The notes under the pieces: generated by a model
Databases searched by the model: none
Told to the model about the DNA's origin: nothing
What the model saw: the letters and a program-made list of their open reading frames with translations, nothing else
Translations under genes and position numbers: made by a program
Part shown: piece by piece, positions 38,034 to 46,611 of the stretch
Layout of the letters: each line of letters opens with the position of its first letter
Position numbering within the stretch: position 1 is the first letter of the stretch
Source: Bog-159 sp049511415
Lineage (GTDB): Bacteria > Acidobacteriota > Terriglobia > Bryobacterales > Bryobacteraceae
Direction of reading: 5' to 3'
DNA: 64,000 nt
Assembly: GCA_049511415.1 (NCBI GenBank)
Contig: JBEKYC010000012.1
Location: forward strand, 53,899 to 117,898

Positions 38034-39098
38034 ATGCCACAAGACCGCCGACTCAGAATCCTGATTGCCACAGTCAGGGTGCCATTCGTCGAGGGTGGCG
38101 CGGAACTCCACGCGGAGGGCTTGCGCCAGGCTCTGGTCGATGCCGGCCACCAGGCCGCGATCGTTTCCGTGCCCTTCAAGTGGTATCCGCCGGAGCGCAT
38201 TCTCGATCACATGCTCGCCTGCCGGCTGCTGGACCTCACCAGCGCCGGTGGCACACCGGTTGACCTCTTGATCGGCCTGAAATTTCCCGCTTACCTGATC
38301 CCGCACCCGCGCAAAGTCGTCTGGCTGCTGCACCAGCACCGCCAGGCATACGATTTATGGCAACACCCGTTGGGAGATCTACAGGACAGTCCCAGAGGCA
38401 ACCACGTCAGGGAAGCCATTCGTAAGGCCGATGCGGAATTGCTGCCTCTCGCCCGTTGCCTGTATGCTAATTCCCGCAATGTGGCGGCGCGCCTGAAAAT
38501 GTACTGCGGGATCGAGGCCGCGCCGCTTTACCATCCGCCTCCCGATGCCCGGAATCTGAATGGCGGAGCAGCCCAAGATTTTCTTTTCTTCCCCAGCCGG
38601 TTGAATCCCTTGAAACGCCAGCGCCTGGTGATCGAAGCCCTGGCACACACCCGGAACAAAGTCCGGGTTCGCTTTTCCGGGCCGATAATTGACGATGGCT
38701 ACGCGCAAGCTTGCATGGCGCTGGCGCGCAAGACCAGGGTTCAGGGCCGCGTGGAATGGATGGGCACTACGTCCGTGGAAGCCAAGCGCGATCTCTACGC
38801 CCGCTGCCTGGGCGTGCTCTTCCCGCCTTTGGATGAGGATTACGGTTATGTCACCCTCGAAGCCATGCTCTCCCATAAACCGGTGATCACAGCCAGCGAC
38901 TCGGGAGGTCCGCTTGAGTTTGTCGTGCATCGCGAGACCGGTTTGGTTTCCGAACCGGCGCCGGAAGCTCTGGCTGCGGCCATGGATGAATTGTGGGAAG
39001 ATCGCGCGGGCGCCCAGCGGTGGGGCGATGCCGGCCGCCAACGCTACAGCGACTTGCGCATCGATTGGAACACGGTAGTCGAGAGGCTGCTTCAGTGA
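38034..39098 (+). CDS. glycosyltransferase, family 4 (tandem copy 1)
   Basis: 354 residues from the ATG at 38034 (a GTG lies 3 bases before). GT-B fold: 'RVPFVEGGAELHAEGLRQAL' in the N-terminal half, then 'FFPSRLNPLKRQRLVIEAL' and 'FPPLDEDYGYVTLEAML' as the EX7E region, followed by 'VITASDSGGPLEFVVHRETG'. It shares long blocks with the next gene, e.g. 'LLIGLKFPAYLIPHPRKV' and 'WLLHQHRQAY', so the two arose by duplication. Its stop overlaps the start of that gene (GTGA). It is a cytoplasmic sugar transferase for the local polysaccharide; the sugar is not known. Confidence 0.88.
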   Translation: MPQDRRLRILIATVRVPFVEGGAELHAEGLRQALVDAGHQAAIVSVPFKWYPPERILDHMLACRLLDLTSAGGTPVDLLIGLKFPAYLIPHPRKVVWLLHQHRQAYDLWQHPLGDLQDSPRGNHVREAIRKADAELLPLARCLYANSRNVAARLKMYCGIEAAPLYHPPPDARNLNGGAAQDFLFFPSRLNPLKRQRLVIEALAHTRNKVRVRFSGPIIDDGYAQACMALARKTRVQGRVEWMGTTSVEAKRDLYARCLGVLFPPLDEDYGYVTLEAMLSHKPVITASDSGGPLEFVVHRETGLVSEPAPEALAAAMDELWEDRAGAQRWGDAGRQRYSDLRIDWNTVVERLLQ

Positions 39099-40144
39099 AG
39101 GTGCTGATCTTGACCTCCGGGGTGCCGTTCATCCGCGGCGGCGCCGAAATTCTGGCCGAAGAGTTGTGCCGCGCCATATGCGCGGCCGGGCATGAAGCCG
39201 AAATTGTGACGCTGCCGTTTCAACCCTGCCCACCCGCTCGCATTCCCGAGCAGATGCTGGCCTGCCGCCTGCTCGATTTGACCGAAACGTGCAGCCTTCG
39301 CATCGACCGCGTGATCGGGCTGAAGTTTCCGGCTTACCTGATCCCCCATCCGCACAAGGTCATCTGGTTGCTGCACCAGCATCGCACCGCTTACGAGCTT
39401 TGGGACCATCCCGCCGCCGGCGACTTGATTCACTACGCGGACGGTCCCACCGTCCGGGACGCCATCCGCCGGGCCGATAGCGTACTGCTGCCGGAAGCCC
39501 AGGCCATCTTCACGTTATCCCAGAATGTGTCGGGGCGCCTCCTGCGGTACTCCGGCATTCAGTCGGAACCTTTGTACAATCCTCCCGTCCACGCCGCCTT
39601 GTTCCACAAAGGATCGGCCGATGACTACTTTTTCTTTCCCAGCCGCATCAATCCGGTGAAGCGGCAATCGCTGGTGATCCAGGCGCTCGCGCATTGCCGT
39701 GAGCCTGTACAGGTATATTTCGCGGGAGAGGCCGATCATCCGGCGCAACAAGCGGAATGTTTGAAGGCCGTGCGCGATCTTCGCCTGAACGATCGCGTGG
39801 CGTGGTTGGGACTGATTTCCGAAGAAGAGAAGCGCCAACGGTATGCCAACTGTCTGGCCGTTATCTTTCCACCCCTGGACGAGGACTACGGGTACGTGAC
39901 GCTGGAAGCCATGCTGTCCTCCAAGTCCGTGATCACCTGTTCCGACTCGGGCGGGCCATTGGAATTCGTGATTCACGACCAGACCGGCCTGATTGCCGCT
40001 CCCACCCCGCAATCGCTCGCCGCGGCCATGGACGCCATATGGGGGGATCGCCGCCATGCGGCTGCCATGGGAGACAACGGCAGGGAACGCTTTCAGAACC
40101 TGCGCATCACCTGGGAGAATGTGGTGGGGAAGTTGTTGTGCTGA
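39095..40144 (+). CDS. glycosyltransferase, family 4 (tandem copy 2)
   Basis: 349 residues. I chose the GTG at 39095 because it overlaps the previous stop by four bases (GTGA), has GAGAGG upstream and aligns with the N-terminus of the tandem copy ('VKVLILTSGVPFIRGGAEIL'). Family blocks are 'FFPSRINPVKRQSLVIQAL' and 'FPPLDEDYGYVTLEAML', followed by 'VITCSDSGGPLEFVIHDQTG'. The frame is open upstream into the previous gene but that part is not conserved with the paralog. Confidence 0.88.
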   Translation: MKVLILTSGVPFIRGGAEILAEELCRAICAAGHEAEIVTLPFQPCPPARIPEQMLACRLLDLTETCSLRIDRVIGLKFPAYLIPHPHKVIWLLHQHRTAYELWDHPAAGDLIHYADGPTVRDAIRRADSVLLPEAQAIFTLSQNVSGRLLRYSGIQSEPLYNPPVHAALFHKGSADDYFFFPSRINPVKRQSLVIQALAHCREPVQVYFAGEADHPAQQAECLKAVRDLRLNDRVAWLGLISEEEKRQRYANCLAVIFPPLDEDYGYVTLEAMLSSKSVITCSDSGGPLEFVIHDQTGLIAAPTPQSLAAAMDAIWGDRRHAAAMGDNGRERFQNLRITWENVVGKLLC

Positions 40145-41472
40145 AAATCAACTGGTTCTCGCCCCTGCCCCCGGTGCACAGCGGCATCGCCTACTATGCG
40201 GCCCAGATTCTCCCATTCCTGGCCCGCCATCATCAGGTGACCGCATGGACCGATCAGGACCAGGTGGCGCCTGAGATGGAGCGTCTGGCGCCAGTGGCTC
40301 ATTACGACCCGGCCGATCCCCCTTGGCGCGCCCTGAACAACGCGGACATTTGCGTTTATCACCTGGGCAATCATGGCGGCATTCACGGTGGCATATGGCA
40401 GGTAAGCCGGCAACTCCCAGGCATTATTGTCTTGCATGATCTTTGCCTGCATGACTTTTTCGCCATGGCCTTTCTTCGCACCCTAGCCCAGCCGGAAGCG
40501 TACCTCGACGCTCTGGAGCGATGGTATGGCAAGGATGGCAAAGAGGCCGGTGACGCATTCCGCGCCGGTGGGATTGCGGCGGAAACCATGGCGCAACGGT
40601 TCCCGCTCACGCGCGAGGCAGTCAGAGGCGCGTTGGGCGTGGTCACGCACTCCCGCCGCGCGCTGGAGGATCTCCACGAAACACCGGCGTGCCCTGTAGC
40701 CGCCTTGGATTTCCCCTATGTCGCGAGCGATGAGCCGCGCTATCGCGGATGGGTGGCCACACGCAATGCCACCCCGGCCCCACCCTATCGCCTGGTGGTT
40801 TTCGGGTACCTGAGCCGCAACCGCCGTCTGGCGTCCGTGCTCGAAGCGCTGTCCACCATGCCAGAGCGGGAACAGTTCCGGCTGGAAATATGTGGTCAAC
40901 TCTGGGATGAGGGCCACATTCGCGAACAGATCGATCATCTTGGCTTGGGCTCCATCGTAAATCTGTACGGCTTCCTTTCGGACGCGCAGGTGGAGCAGGA
41001 GTTGAGCACCGCGCACCTGGCTATCAATCTCCGATACCCATCCATGGGAGAAGCTTCTCTCAGCCAGATGCAATTCTGGGATTACGGTCTGCCGACCCTG
41101 GTTACGCGCACGGGCTGGTACGCAGCGCTCCCCGAAGAGGCCACCGCCTTTGTTCGGCCCGAGCACGAGATCGCTGATATTCAGACCCATCTGCGTGCGT
41201 TTCTGGCTGACCCCGAAGCCTTTCGGGTCATGGGAGAACGCGGCCGGCAATCCTTGCATCGGAACGACCCAGAAAAATACGTGGATGCCCTGACGGAGTT
41301 CACCTCCGAGGCGCTGCGATTCTCACCCCAGGTTCCCGGCCTGAGACTGGCCGCGGGCGTGGGCGCCGACTTGTCGGACTGGCTGCATCCGGCCGCGGGC
41401 GCCTATGTTCTCGAGCACGCCAGCCGGGAAATCTGGACGATGTTGGGCGGAGCCAAGCCAGATAAGGTGTAG
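40138..41472 (+). CDS. glycosyltransferase, family 4
   Basis: 444 residues from a GTG at 40138, overlapping the previous gene by 7 bases, with GGGGAAG as ribosome site. The N-terminus 'LKINWFSPLPPVHSGIAYYA' is typical of a GT4 subgroup found in Acidobacteria and Myxobacteria surface-glycan clusters. The donor half contains 'LVVFGYLSRNRRLASVLEAL' and 'VNLYGFLSDAQVEQ', then 'MGEASLSQMQFWDYGLPTLV', a variant of the EX7E region. It completes a chain of three overlapping GT genes and closes the likely operon 30858-41472. Confidence 0.85.
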   Translation: MLKINWFSPLPPVHSGIAYYAAQILPFLARHHQVTAWTDQDQVAPEMERLAPVAHYDPADPPWRALNNADICVYHLGNHGGIHGGIWQVSRQLPGIIVLHDLCLHDFFAMAFLRTLAQPEAYLDALERWYGKDGKEAGDAFRAGGIAAETMAQRFPLTREAVRGALGVVTHSRRALEDLHETPACPVAALDFPYVASDEPRYRGWVATRNATPAPPYRLVVFGYLSRNRRLASVLEALSTMPEREQFRLEICGQLWDEGHIREQIDHLGLGSIVNLYGFLSDAQVEQELSTAHLAINLRYPSMGEASLSQMQFWDYGLPTLVTRTGWYAALPEEATAFVRPEHEIADIQTHLRAFLADPEAFRVMGERGRQSLHRNDPEKYVDALTEFTSEALRFSPQVPGLRLAAGVGADLSDWLHPAAGAYVLEHASREIWTMLGGAKPDKV

Positions 41473-41509
41473 CCCTTAAGTCTTCGGGTGAAGGCGCCGA
41501 TGAAGAATT

Positions 41510-44500
41510 GTGCGCTTCCTTCGCACTCTTCTTCCAGTGCTCGCAGCGAAAGCGGTGTTCGCCGCAGGCTTGATTGCGCCGCCCAATTTAGCCCCGGATG
41601 CCTATCTGGAGGCCAATCTGGGCCAGGCGGATTCAGCCGTGGCGTTTGTCGCCCGAGGTCCTGGTTACGTAGTAGGGCTGCGGCGGAACGGGAGCGCGGT
41701 CTATAGTGACGGTGCGCCCCTGGCCATCGATCTTGTCGGTCAACAAATACCGGCGGGATTCAGGGGCGAGCAGCCACTCGTCTCGGTCACAAATTACTAC
41801 CGTGGTGATCCCGCCAATTGGCATCCGCGCATTCCGCACTTTGAAGGTGCGCGATTCCGCGAAGTCTATCCGCATATCGATCTGTTATGGCTGGCGCGCG
41901 GCCCGGACCTGGAATACGAATTCGTCGCACGAGCCGGGGCCGATCCCAATCGCATCCGGGTGCGGTTTACTGGCGCCGGCCGAGTCTGGGCCGACGCGTA
42001 CGGAAACCTGTTAATAGAAACACCATCTGGAAAGATTCAGCATCGGCGGCCAATAGCCTGGCAAGAAGTTCGCGGGCAGCGGCGGGAAGTTGCCGTTTCA
42101 GTCCGCTTGGAAGCGGATACCGCCGGCTTTGCGCTGGGACCTTACGACCGGAAACGGCCGCTGTGGATTGACCCGGTGCTGTCGTATTCGACCTATATCG
42201 GTGGGTCGGGCTACGACGCGGGCTACGCCATTGCGGTGGACGGCGCCGGCGGTGTCTACCTTACCGGCACGACCTCCTCTATCGGATTTCCGGCGTTGGG
42301 ATCGGGTATAAACGCCAACAACGAGGCGTTCGTTATGAAATTCAACGAAACCGGCGCTCTCCTTTATACCACCGTCCTGGCCAGCAACGGCAATACTGCC
42401 GGACAAGCTATCGCGGTGGATTCGTCCGGCGATGTGTACATCACGGGCTACACCGAGGCCAGTAACTTTCCGGTGACCGCCGGCGCATGGCAGACTTTCC
42501 CCAACGGAATTTCGTCCGCATTCGCCGCCAAGTTGAGTCCCTCGGGGACCTTGCTCTATGCAACCTATATCGGCGGGGCCGGCCAGACCACTGGCACGGG
42601 TGTGGCTATCGACGAAACCGGTTGTGCCTACGTCACCGGCTACACGTCGGCGGCATTTCCTACCACCAGCGGCGCGGCGCAGACCGTCTACGGAGGCGGC
42701 TTCGCGGATGCGTTCGTGGTGAAGTTGAACGCCGCCGGCAGCGCGGCGGTTTACTCCACATTACTGGGGGCGGCGGGCAATGACGAAGCGCAGGCTATCG
42801 TGGTGGACGGCGCGGGCGAGGCCTGTATCGCGGGATATTCGGATTCGACCAACCTGGCTACTGCTTCCGCATTTCAGATTTCGCCCGGCGGAGAAGGCGA
42901 CGCGTTGGTTGCCTGCCTGAACGCTACAGGTACCGTTTGGACCACGGTGTCGTATTTGGGCGGTAGCAATTTTGACCAGGCCTATGCGCTGGATATCGAC
43001 TCCAGTGGGAACCTGTACGTGGCGGGCACGACCTTTTCCCCGGACTTTCCCGTAACTGCCGGAGTGCTGCAAGGCGCCAACGCCGGCGCGTACGACGCCT
43101 TCGTCGCCAAGTTGAGTCCCGGCGCCGGCAGCGTGCTTTACGCCACTTTCTTGGGTGGAGATGCCAATGACACCGCCACTGCGATCGCAGTAGGCAGCGC
43201 CGGTGATGTTTGGGTGGGAGGCTACACAGCCTCCATGAACTTTCCCCTCGCCGGCGCCTGGCAATCCGTCCTCGGGGGCAGCTTCGATGGATTCGCCTCG
43301 CATCTTAGCCCCACCGGCGCCGCGCTGCTTACCTCCAGTTATCTCGGCGGCGCGGAAGATGACCGGGTGCTAGGGATTGCGGTGGATTCCGCCACGGGCC
43401 TGGTGTTTACAACCGGTTCCACGATCTCCACCAACTTTCCCGTTACCAGCGGCGCTATGCAGACCGCCGCGCCAGTCGGGATGAACGCGTTTCTCTCGGC
43501 GATCAGCCCCTCGGCTTACTCCATCTCGGGTCAAGTGACCACAGCCACGGGTCCTCTGGGCGGGGTGTCGCTTATGTTGAGCGGCTCGGCCGGGGGCTTG
43601 ACGGAAACTGATGTCGACGGAAACTTCCTGTTCAACAATCTGACGGCGGGCGGTACCTATACGATCACGCCCACGCTGACCGGTTACACCTTCGCTCCGC
43701 CCAGCCAGATATTCGCCGATCTGAGCGCCAACCAGTCCACGATTTTTTCGGCGGCCAACTCATACACTATATCCGGCCAAGTGACTCTTTCGGGCGGCGC
43801 GGCGCTCAGCGGCGTGGTCGTGGTGCTGAGCGGGACGGCCTGCAATTCGGTGGTCACCACGGCATCTGGATATTACTCGTTCACCGGTCTGGCCGCTGGC
43901 TCATACAGCGTCACACCCAGCCTTACCGGTTACAGCTTCAACCCGGGAAGCCAACCTTACACCAGCTTGAACTCCAACCAAACGGCGGATTTCGTGGCCA
44001 GTAGTGTAACAGAGACTCCTCAAACCGGCGTGATCTGGCAAGATCCGGTATCCGGCTACAGCCAGATGTGGTACATGGGGGGCTCTCAAGGCACCACTTT
44101 CCTGAGCGCGGACACCATCACGGTCAGCAATGTGTGGCGCATTGCGGCGATGACGGATTTCAACGGCGACGGGTACCCGGATATCATTTGGCAGGATCCG
44201 GTGTCCGGAGCCAGCCAGATTTGGTTTATGGGAGGCGCGCAAGGCGTCACCATGCTCGAAGCGGCCGAACTCAGTGGACCCAATCCCTGGCACATTGTCG
44301 GTGCTTGCGATTTTAACCGCGACGGCCATCCCGACCTGGTGTGGCAGGATCCCGTATCCGGATGGGTGCAAATCTGGTACATGGGCGGGCCGCAGGGGAT
44401 CACATTCCTGAGTGCCGCCAACCTGACTCTGCGCAACCCTTGGGCAGTGGTCGGCTGTGCGGACTTCAACGGCGATGGACAACCCGACATGCTTTGGCAG

Positions 44501-44770
44501 GACCCGGTCAGTGGCACGGTTCAGATCTGGTACCTCACGGGACCGCTCGGGAACGAGCTGCTTTCCGCCGTCAATCTCACGGGGGCCGAGACCTGGCAGT
44601 TGGTGGCCGTGGCTGATTTTAATGGCGATGGTCATCCGGACGTGGTCTGGCAGGATCCCACCTCGGGCGCCAGCGATATCTGGTTGCTGGGTGGTGACCA
44701 GGGCACCACGCAACTCGGTACAGCCACCCTGAGCGGTCCCAATCCATGGCGCATCGTCGCGCCTCGATAG
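41510..44770 (+). CDS. secreted SBBP-repeat protein with two carboxypeptidase-regulatory-like domains and five-repeat WQDPVSG cassette
   Basis: 1086 residues from a GTG at 41510 with GAAGAA upstream; the signal peptide ends near 'VFAAG'. Residues ~25-225 are the same conserved N-terminal region as in the 26594 protein, in a shorter and more divergent form ('NLGQADSAVAFVARG…LLWLARG…LWIDPVL'). SBBP repeats run ~230-665. Two CarboxypepD_reg/SdrD_B-like modules follow at ~668-755 and ~757-835 ('YSISGQVTTATGPLGGVSL…', 'YTISGQVTLSGGAALSG…'). Residues 840-1086 are the repeat cassette. A cell-surface structural or binding role is inferred. It ends one base from the convergent GT2 gene. Confidence 0.85.
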   Translation: MRFLRTLLPVLAAKAVFAAGLIAPPNLAPDAYLEANLGQADSAVAFVARGPGYVVGLRRNGSAVYSDGAPLAIDLVGQQIPAGFRGEQPLVSVTNYYRGDPANWHPRIPHFEGARFREVYPHIDLLWLARGPDLEYEFVARAGADPNRIRVRFTGAGRVWADAYGNLLIETPSGKIQHRRPIAWQEVRGQRREVAVSVRLEADTAGFALGPYDRKRPLWIDPVLSYSTYIGGSGYDAGYAIAVDGAGGVYLTGTTSSIGFPALGSGINANNEAFVMKFNETGALLYTTVLASNGNTAGQAIAVDSSGDVYITGYTEASNFPVTAGAWQTFPNGISSAFAAKLSPSGTLLYATYIGGAGQTTGTGVAIDETGCAYVTGYTSAAFPTTSGAAQTVYGGGFADAFVVKLNAAGSAAVYSTLLGAAGNDEAQAIVVDGAGEACIAGYSDSTNLATASAFQISPGGEGDALVACLNATGTVWTTVSYLGGSNFDQAYALDIDSSGNLYVAGTTFSPDFPVTAGVLQGANAGAYDAFVAKLSPGAGSVLYATFLGGDANDTATAIAVGSAGDVWVGGYTASMNFPLAGAWQSVLGGSFDGFASHLSPTGAALLTSSYLGGAEDDRVLGIAVDSATGLVFTTGSTISTNFPVTSGAMQTAAPVGMNAFLSAISPSAYSISGQVTTATGPLGGVSLMLSGSAGGLTETDVDGNFLFNNLTAGGTYTITPTLTGYTFAPPSQIFADLSANQSTIFSAANSYTISGQVTLSGGAALSGVVVVLSGTACNSVVTTASGYYSFTGLAAGSYSVTPSLTGYSFNPGSQPYTSLNSNQTADFVASSVTETPQTGVIWQDPVSGYSQMWYMGGSQGTTFLSADTITVSNVWRIAAMTDFNGDGYPDIIWQDPVSGASQIWFMGGAQGVTMLEAAELSGPNPWHIVGACDFNRDGHPDLVWQDPVSGWVQIWYMGGPQGITFLSAANLTLRNPWAVVGCADFNGDGQPDMLWQDPVSGTVQIWYLTGPLGNELLSAVNLTGAETWQLVAVADFNGDGHPDVVWQDPTSGASDIWLLGGDQGTTQLGTATLSGPNPWRIVAPR
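44027..44767 (+). repeat. five-repeat WQDPVSG cassette, copy D
   Basis: 247 residues to the stop codon. The first repeat starts directly at 'GVIWQDPVSG' without the DxNxDG loop; the other four are exactly 51 residues each and the end is 'NPWRIVAPR'. It is the most regular of the four copies. Confidence 0.9.
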
Positions 44771-44771
44771 T

Positions 44772-45551
44772 TTAGAGGTGACTCGGCCGGGAGCCCGCCA
44801 CCGCGTGCTCCGCGCTCTCCTCCCGCCGACGGTAGTCCCCTCGCGAGAGATGCCGCTCCAGCCAGAGATATAGAACGATGAACAAGTACCGGCTGCCCAT
44901 CTCCTTGATCTTCAGTTTCGAGATGCCCGACTTACGATTAGTCCAGGAGATCGGCACCACCGCATAGGAATATCCGCGCACGATTGCCTTGAGAGGCATT
45001 TCCACGGTCAGATTGAAGTGCGCCGAAATCAGCGGTTGCATGCCGTTGATGGCCTGACAGCGGTAACACTTGAAGGCGTTGGTGATGTCGTTATATCGAA
45101 ACGCAAACAAGATCCGAATGAACCAGTTTGCCAAACGGTTCATGGCCAGTTTGTGCACCGGATAGTCCACGATCCGGCTGCCGCGAATAAAGCGCGAGCC
45201 GAATGCGCAATCATAACCTTCCAGGATTTTGCGGTAGTAACGGACCAGGTCGTCCGGACTATCGGAACCATCCGCCATCATGACTGCCACGGCATCACCG
45301 GAGGCATGCGCCAATCCTGCCCGCACGGCTAACCCAAAGCCATGGGGACCGTCGTTGCACACCAGCCGAACCCCGGGTTGCCGAGTCATCGCCTCCCGGA
45401 CCTTCGCGGCAGTCGTATCCGTGCTGCCATCGTCGACGACTACGATTTCGTGCGGAATCCGCTCGCGGCTCAACGCGCCGATAACCTCGCCCACGGTCTG
45501 CCCGATGGATCCTTCTTCATCACGCGCCGGAATGACCACGGAAAGCTTCAT
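44772..45551 (-). CDS. dolichyl/polyprenyl-phosphate mannosyltransferase-like GT2
   Basis: 259 residues. GT-A fold of the DPM1/ArnC group: 'LSVVIPARDEEGSIGQTV', 'EIVVVDDGSTDTT', 'AVMMADGSDSPDDL' (metal-binding DxD region) and 'FGSRFIRGSRI'. There is no C-terminal membrane domain apart from a short amphipathic stretch. Family members load a sugar onto polyprenyl phosphate for use by GT-C enzymes, which fits the GT-C-like genes nearby. Its ATG overlaps the stop of the upstream epimerase gene (ATGA), so it is the last gene of a minus-strand operon. Confidence 0.88.
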   Translation of the reverse strand: MKLSVVIPARDEEGSIGQTVGEVIGALSRERIPHEIVVVDDGSTDTTAAKVREAMTRQPGVRLVCNDGPHGFGLAVRAGLAHASGDAVAVMMADGSDSPDDLVRYYRKILEGYDCAFGSRFIRGSRIVDYPVHKLAMNRLANWFIRILFAFRYNDITNAFKCYRCQAINGMQPLISAHFNLTVEMPLKAIVRGYSYAVVPISWTNRKSGISKLKIKEMGSRYLFIVLYLWLERHLSRGDYRRREESAEHAVAGSRPSHL

Positions 45552-46594
45552 CGCGCACCGGCCTTCTGTCTATGGCGGCTCGCTATTTCATCCAGAATAC
45601 GCGGCAGGCTGTACTGCGTCACCCATTTCGGGAAGTGCTCGTGCAGTTTGCGCAAGTCCGTAATATAGCAAATGTGGTCGCCAACCCGATTCGTATCGTG
45701 GTAGCTGTATCTCAATTTGAGACCCAACCCAGCCAGCGCGTCCACCGTCTCCAGGATTGACAAACTGTTGTTCCGGCCGCCGCCGAGATTGTAGACCTCT
45801 CCACAACGCGGCGCCCGGAAGAATTCCATAAACAGATGGGCTACGTCGTAACTGTGAATCTGATCGCGGACCTGCTTGCCCTTGTAGCCGTAAATCGTGT
45901 ACTCCGTGCCCGTGGCAGCGCAGTGCACAATGTACGCCAGATAACCGTGCAGTTCCACGGCCGCATGCTGGGGCCCGGTTAGGCAGCCGCCGCGAAACAC
46001 GCCCACCGGCATCTGGAAATAGCGCCCAAATTCCTGGCACATGACATCCGCCGCAACCTTCGATGCCCCGAAAAGAGAGTGCAGGCATTGATCGATGGAC
46101 ATGCTCTCATCCACACCGTCACGGCCATCCGCATAGTCGTAACGTTTCTCCAACTCGGTGAGCGGGAGATCGTTCGGTCGATCGCCGTAAACCTTGTTCG
46201 TACTGGTGAAACAGAACGGCGAGTCGCGGCAGAAATCGCGCGCCGCTACCAGCAGGTTCATGGTGCCTAGGGCGTTTACGTCAAAATCGTCGTAGGGGAT
46301 GGAAGCGGCCTTATCGTGCGACGGCTGGGCGGCGGTGTGAATGATGAATGCCGGCCGCTCCGTCTCGAACAATTCACGCACGGACTGGCGGTCTCGGATG
46401 TCAAGGGGCACATGCCGATACCGCGGCAAGGTCGCCTTCAGTTCCTGAACTACCGCATGCGTCGTGCCCTGCTCGCCGAAGAACTGCCGGCGCATGTCGT
46501 TATCAATGCCGATCACTTCCCAGCCTTCAGCCGAGAGTTGGCGGACGCATTCCGAGCCGATCAGTCCGCCGGATCCGGTTACTAAAGCCCTCAT
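45548..46594 (-). CDS. NAD-dependent epimerase/dehydratase, CDP-paratose 2-epimerase-like
   Basis: 348 residues from the ATG at 46594. Extended SDR: 'ALVTGSGGLIGSECVRQL' (NAD loop), 'IIHTAAQPSHDKAA', 'TSTNKVYGD', and 'VYNLGGGRNNSLSILE' near the end. The catalytic Tyr/Lys pair sits in an unusual form near 'LHSLFGASKVAADVM', where Phe stands before the GASK segment instead of Tyr; in tyvelose epimerases the active-site Tyr lies in a similarly shifted place, so this needs structural alignment. The long 'GCLTGPQHAAVELHGYLAYI' block is characteristic of the CDP-paratose 2-epimerase group. The exact substrate is uncertain. Confidence 0.8.
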   Translation of the reverse strand: MRALVTGSGGLIGSECVRQLSAEGWEVIGIDNDMRRQFFGEQGTTHAVVQELKATLPRYRHVPLDIRDRQSVRELFETERPAFIIHTAAQPSHDKAASIPYDDFDVNALGTMNLLVAARDFCRDSPFCFTSTNKVYGDRPNDLPLTELEKRYDYADGRDGVDESMSIDQCLHSLFGASKVAADVMCQEFGRYFQMPVGVFRGGCLTGPQHAAVELHGYLAYIVHCAATGTEYTIYGYKGKQVRDQIHSYDVAHLFMEFFRAPRCGEVYNLGGGRNNSLSILETVDALAGLGLKLRYSYHDTNRVGDHICYITDLRKLHEHFPKWVTQYSLPRILDEIASRHRQKAGAR

Positions 46595-46611
46595 AGCCAA
46601 AATCCAATCTA

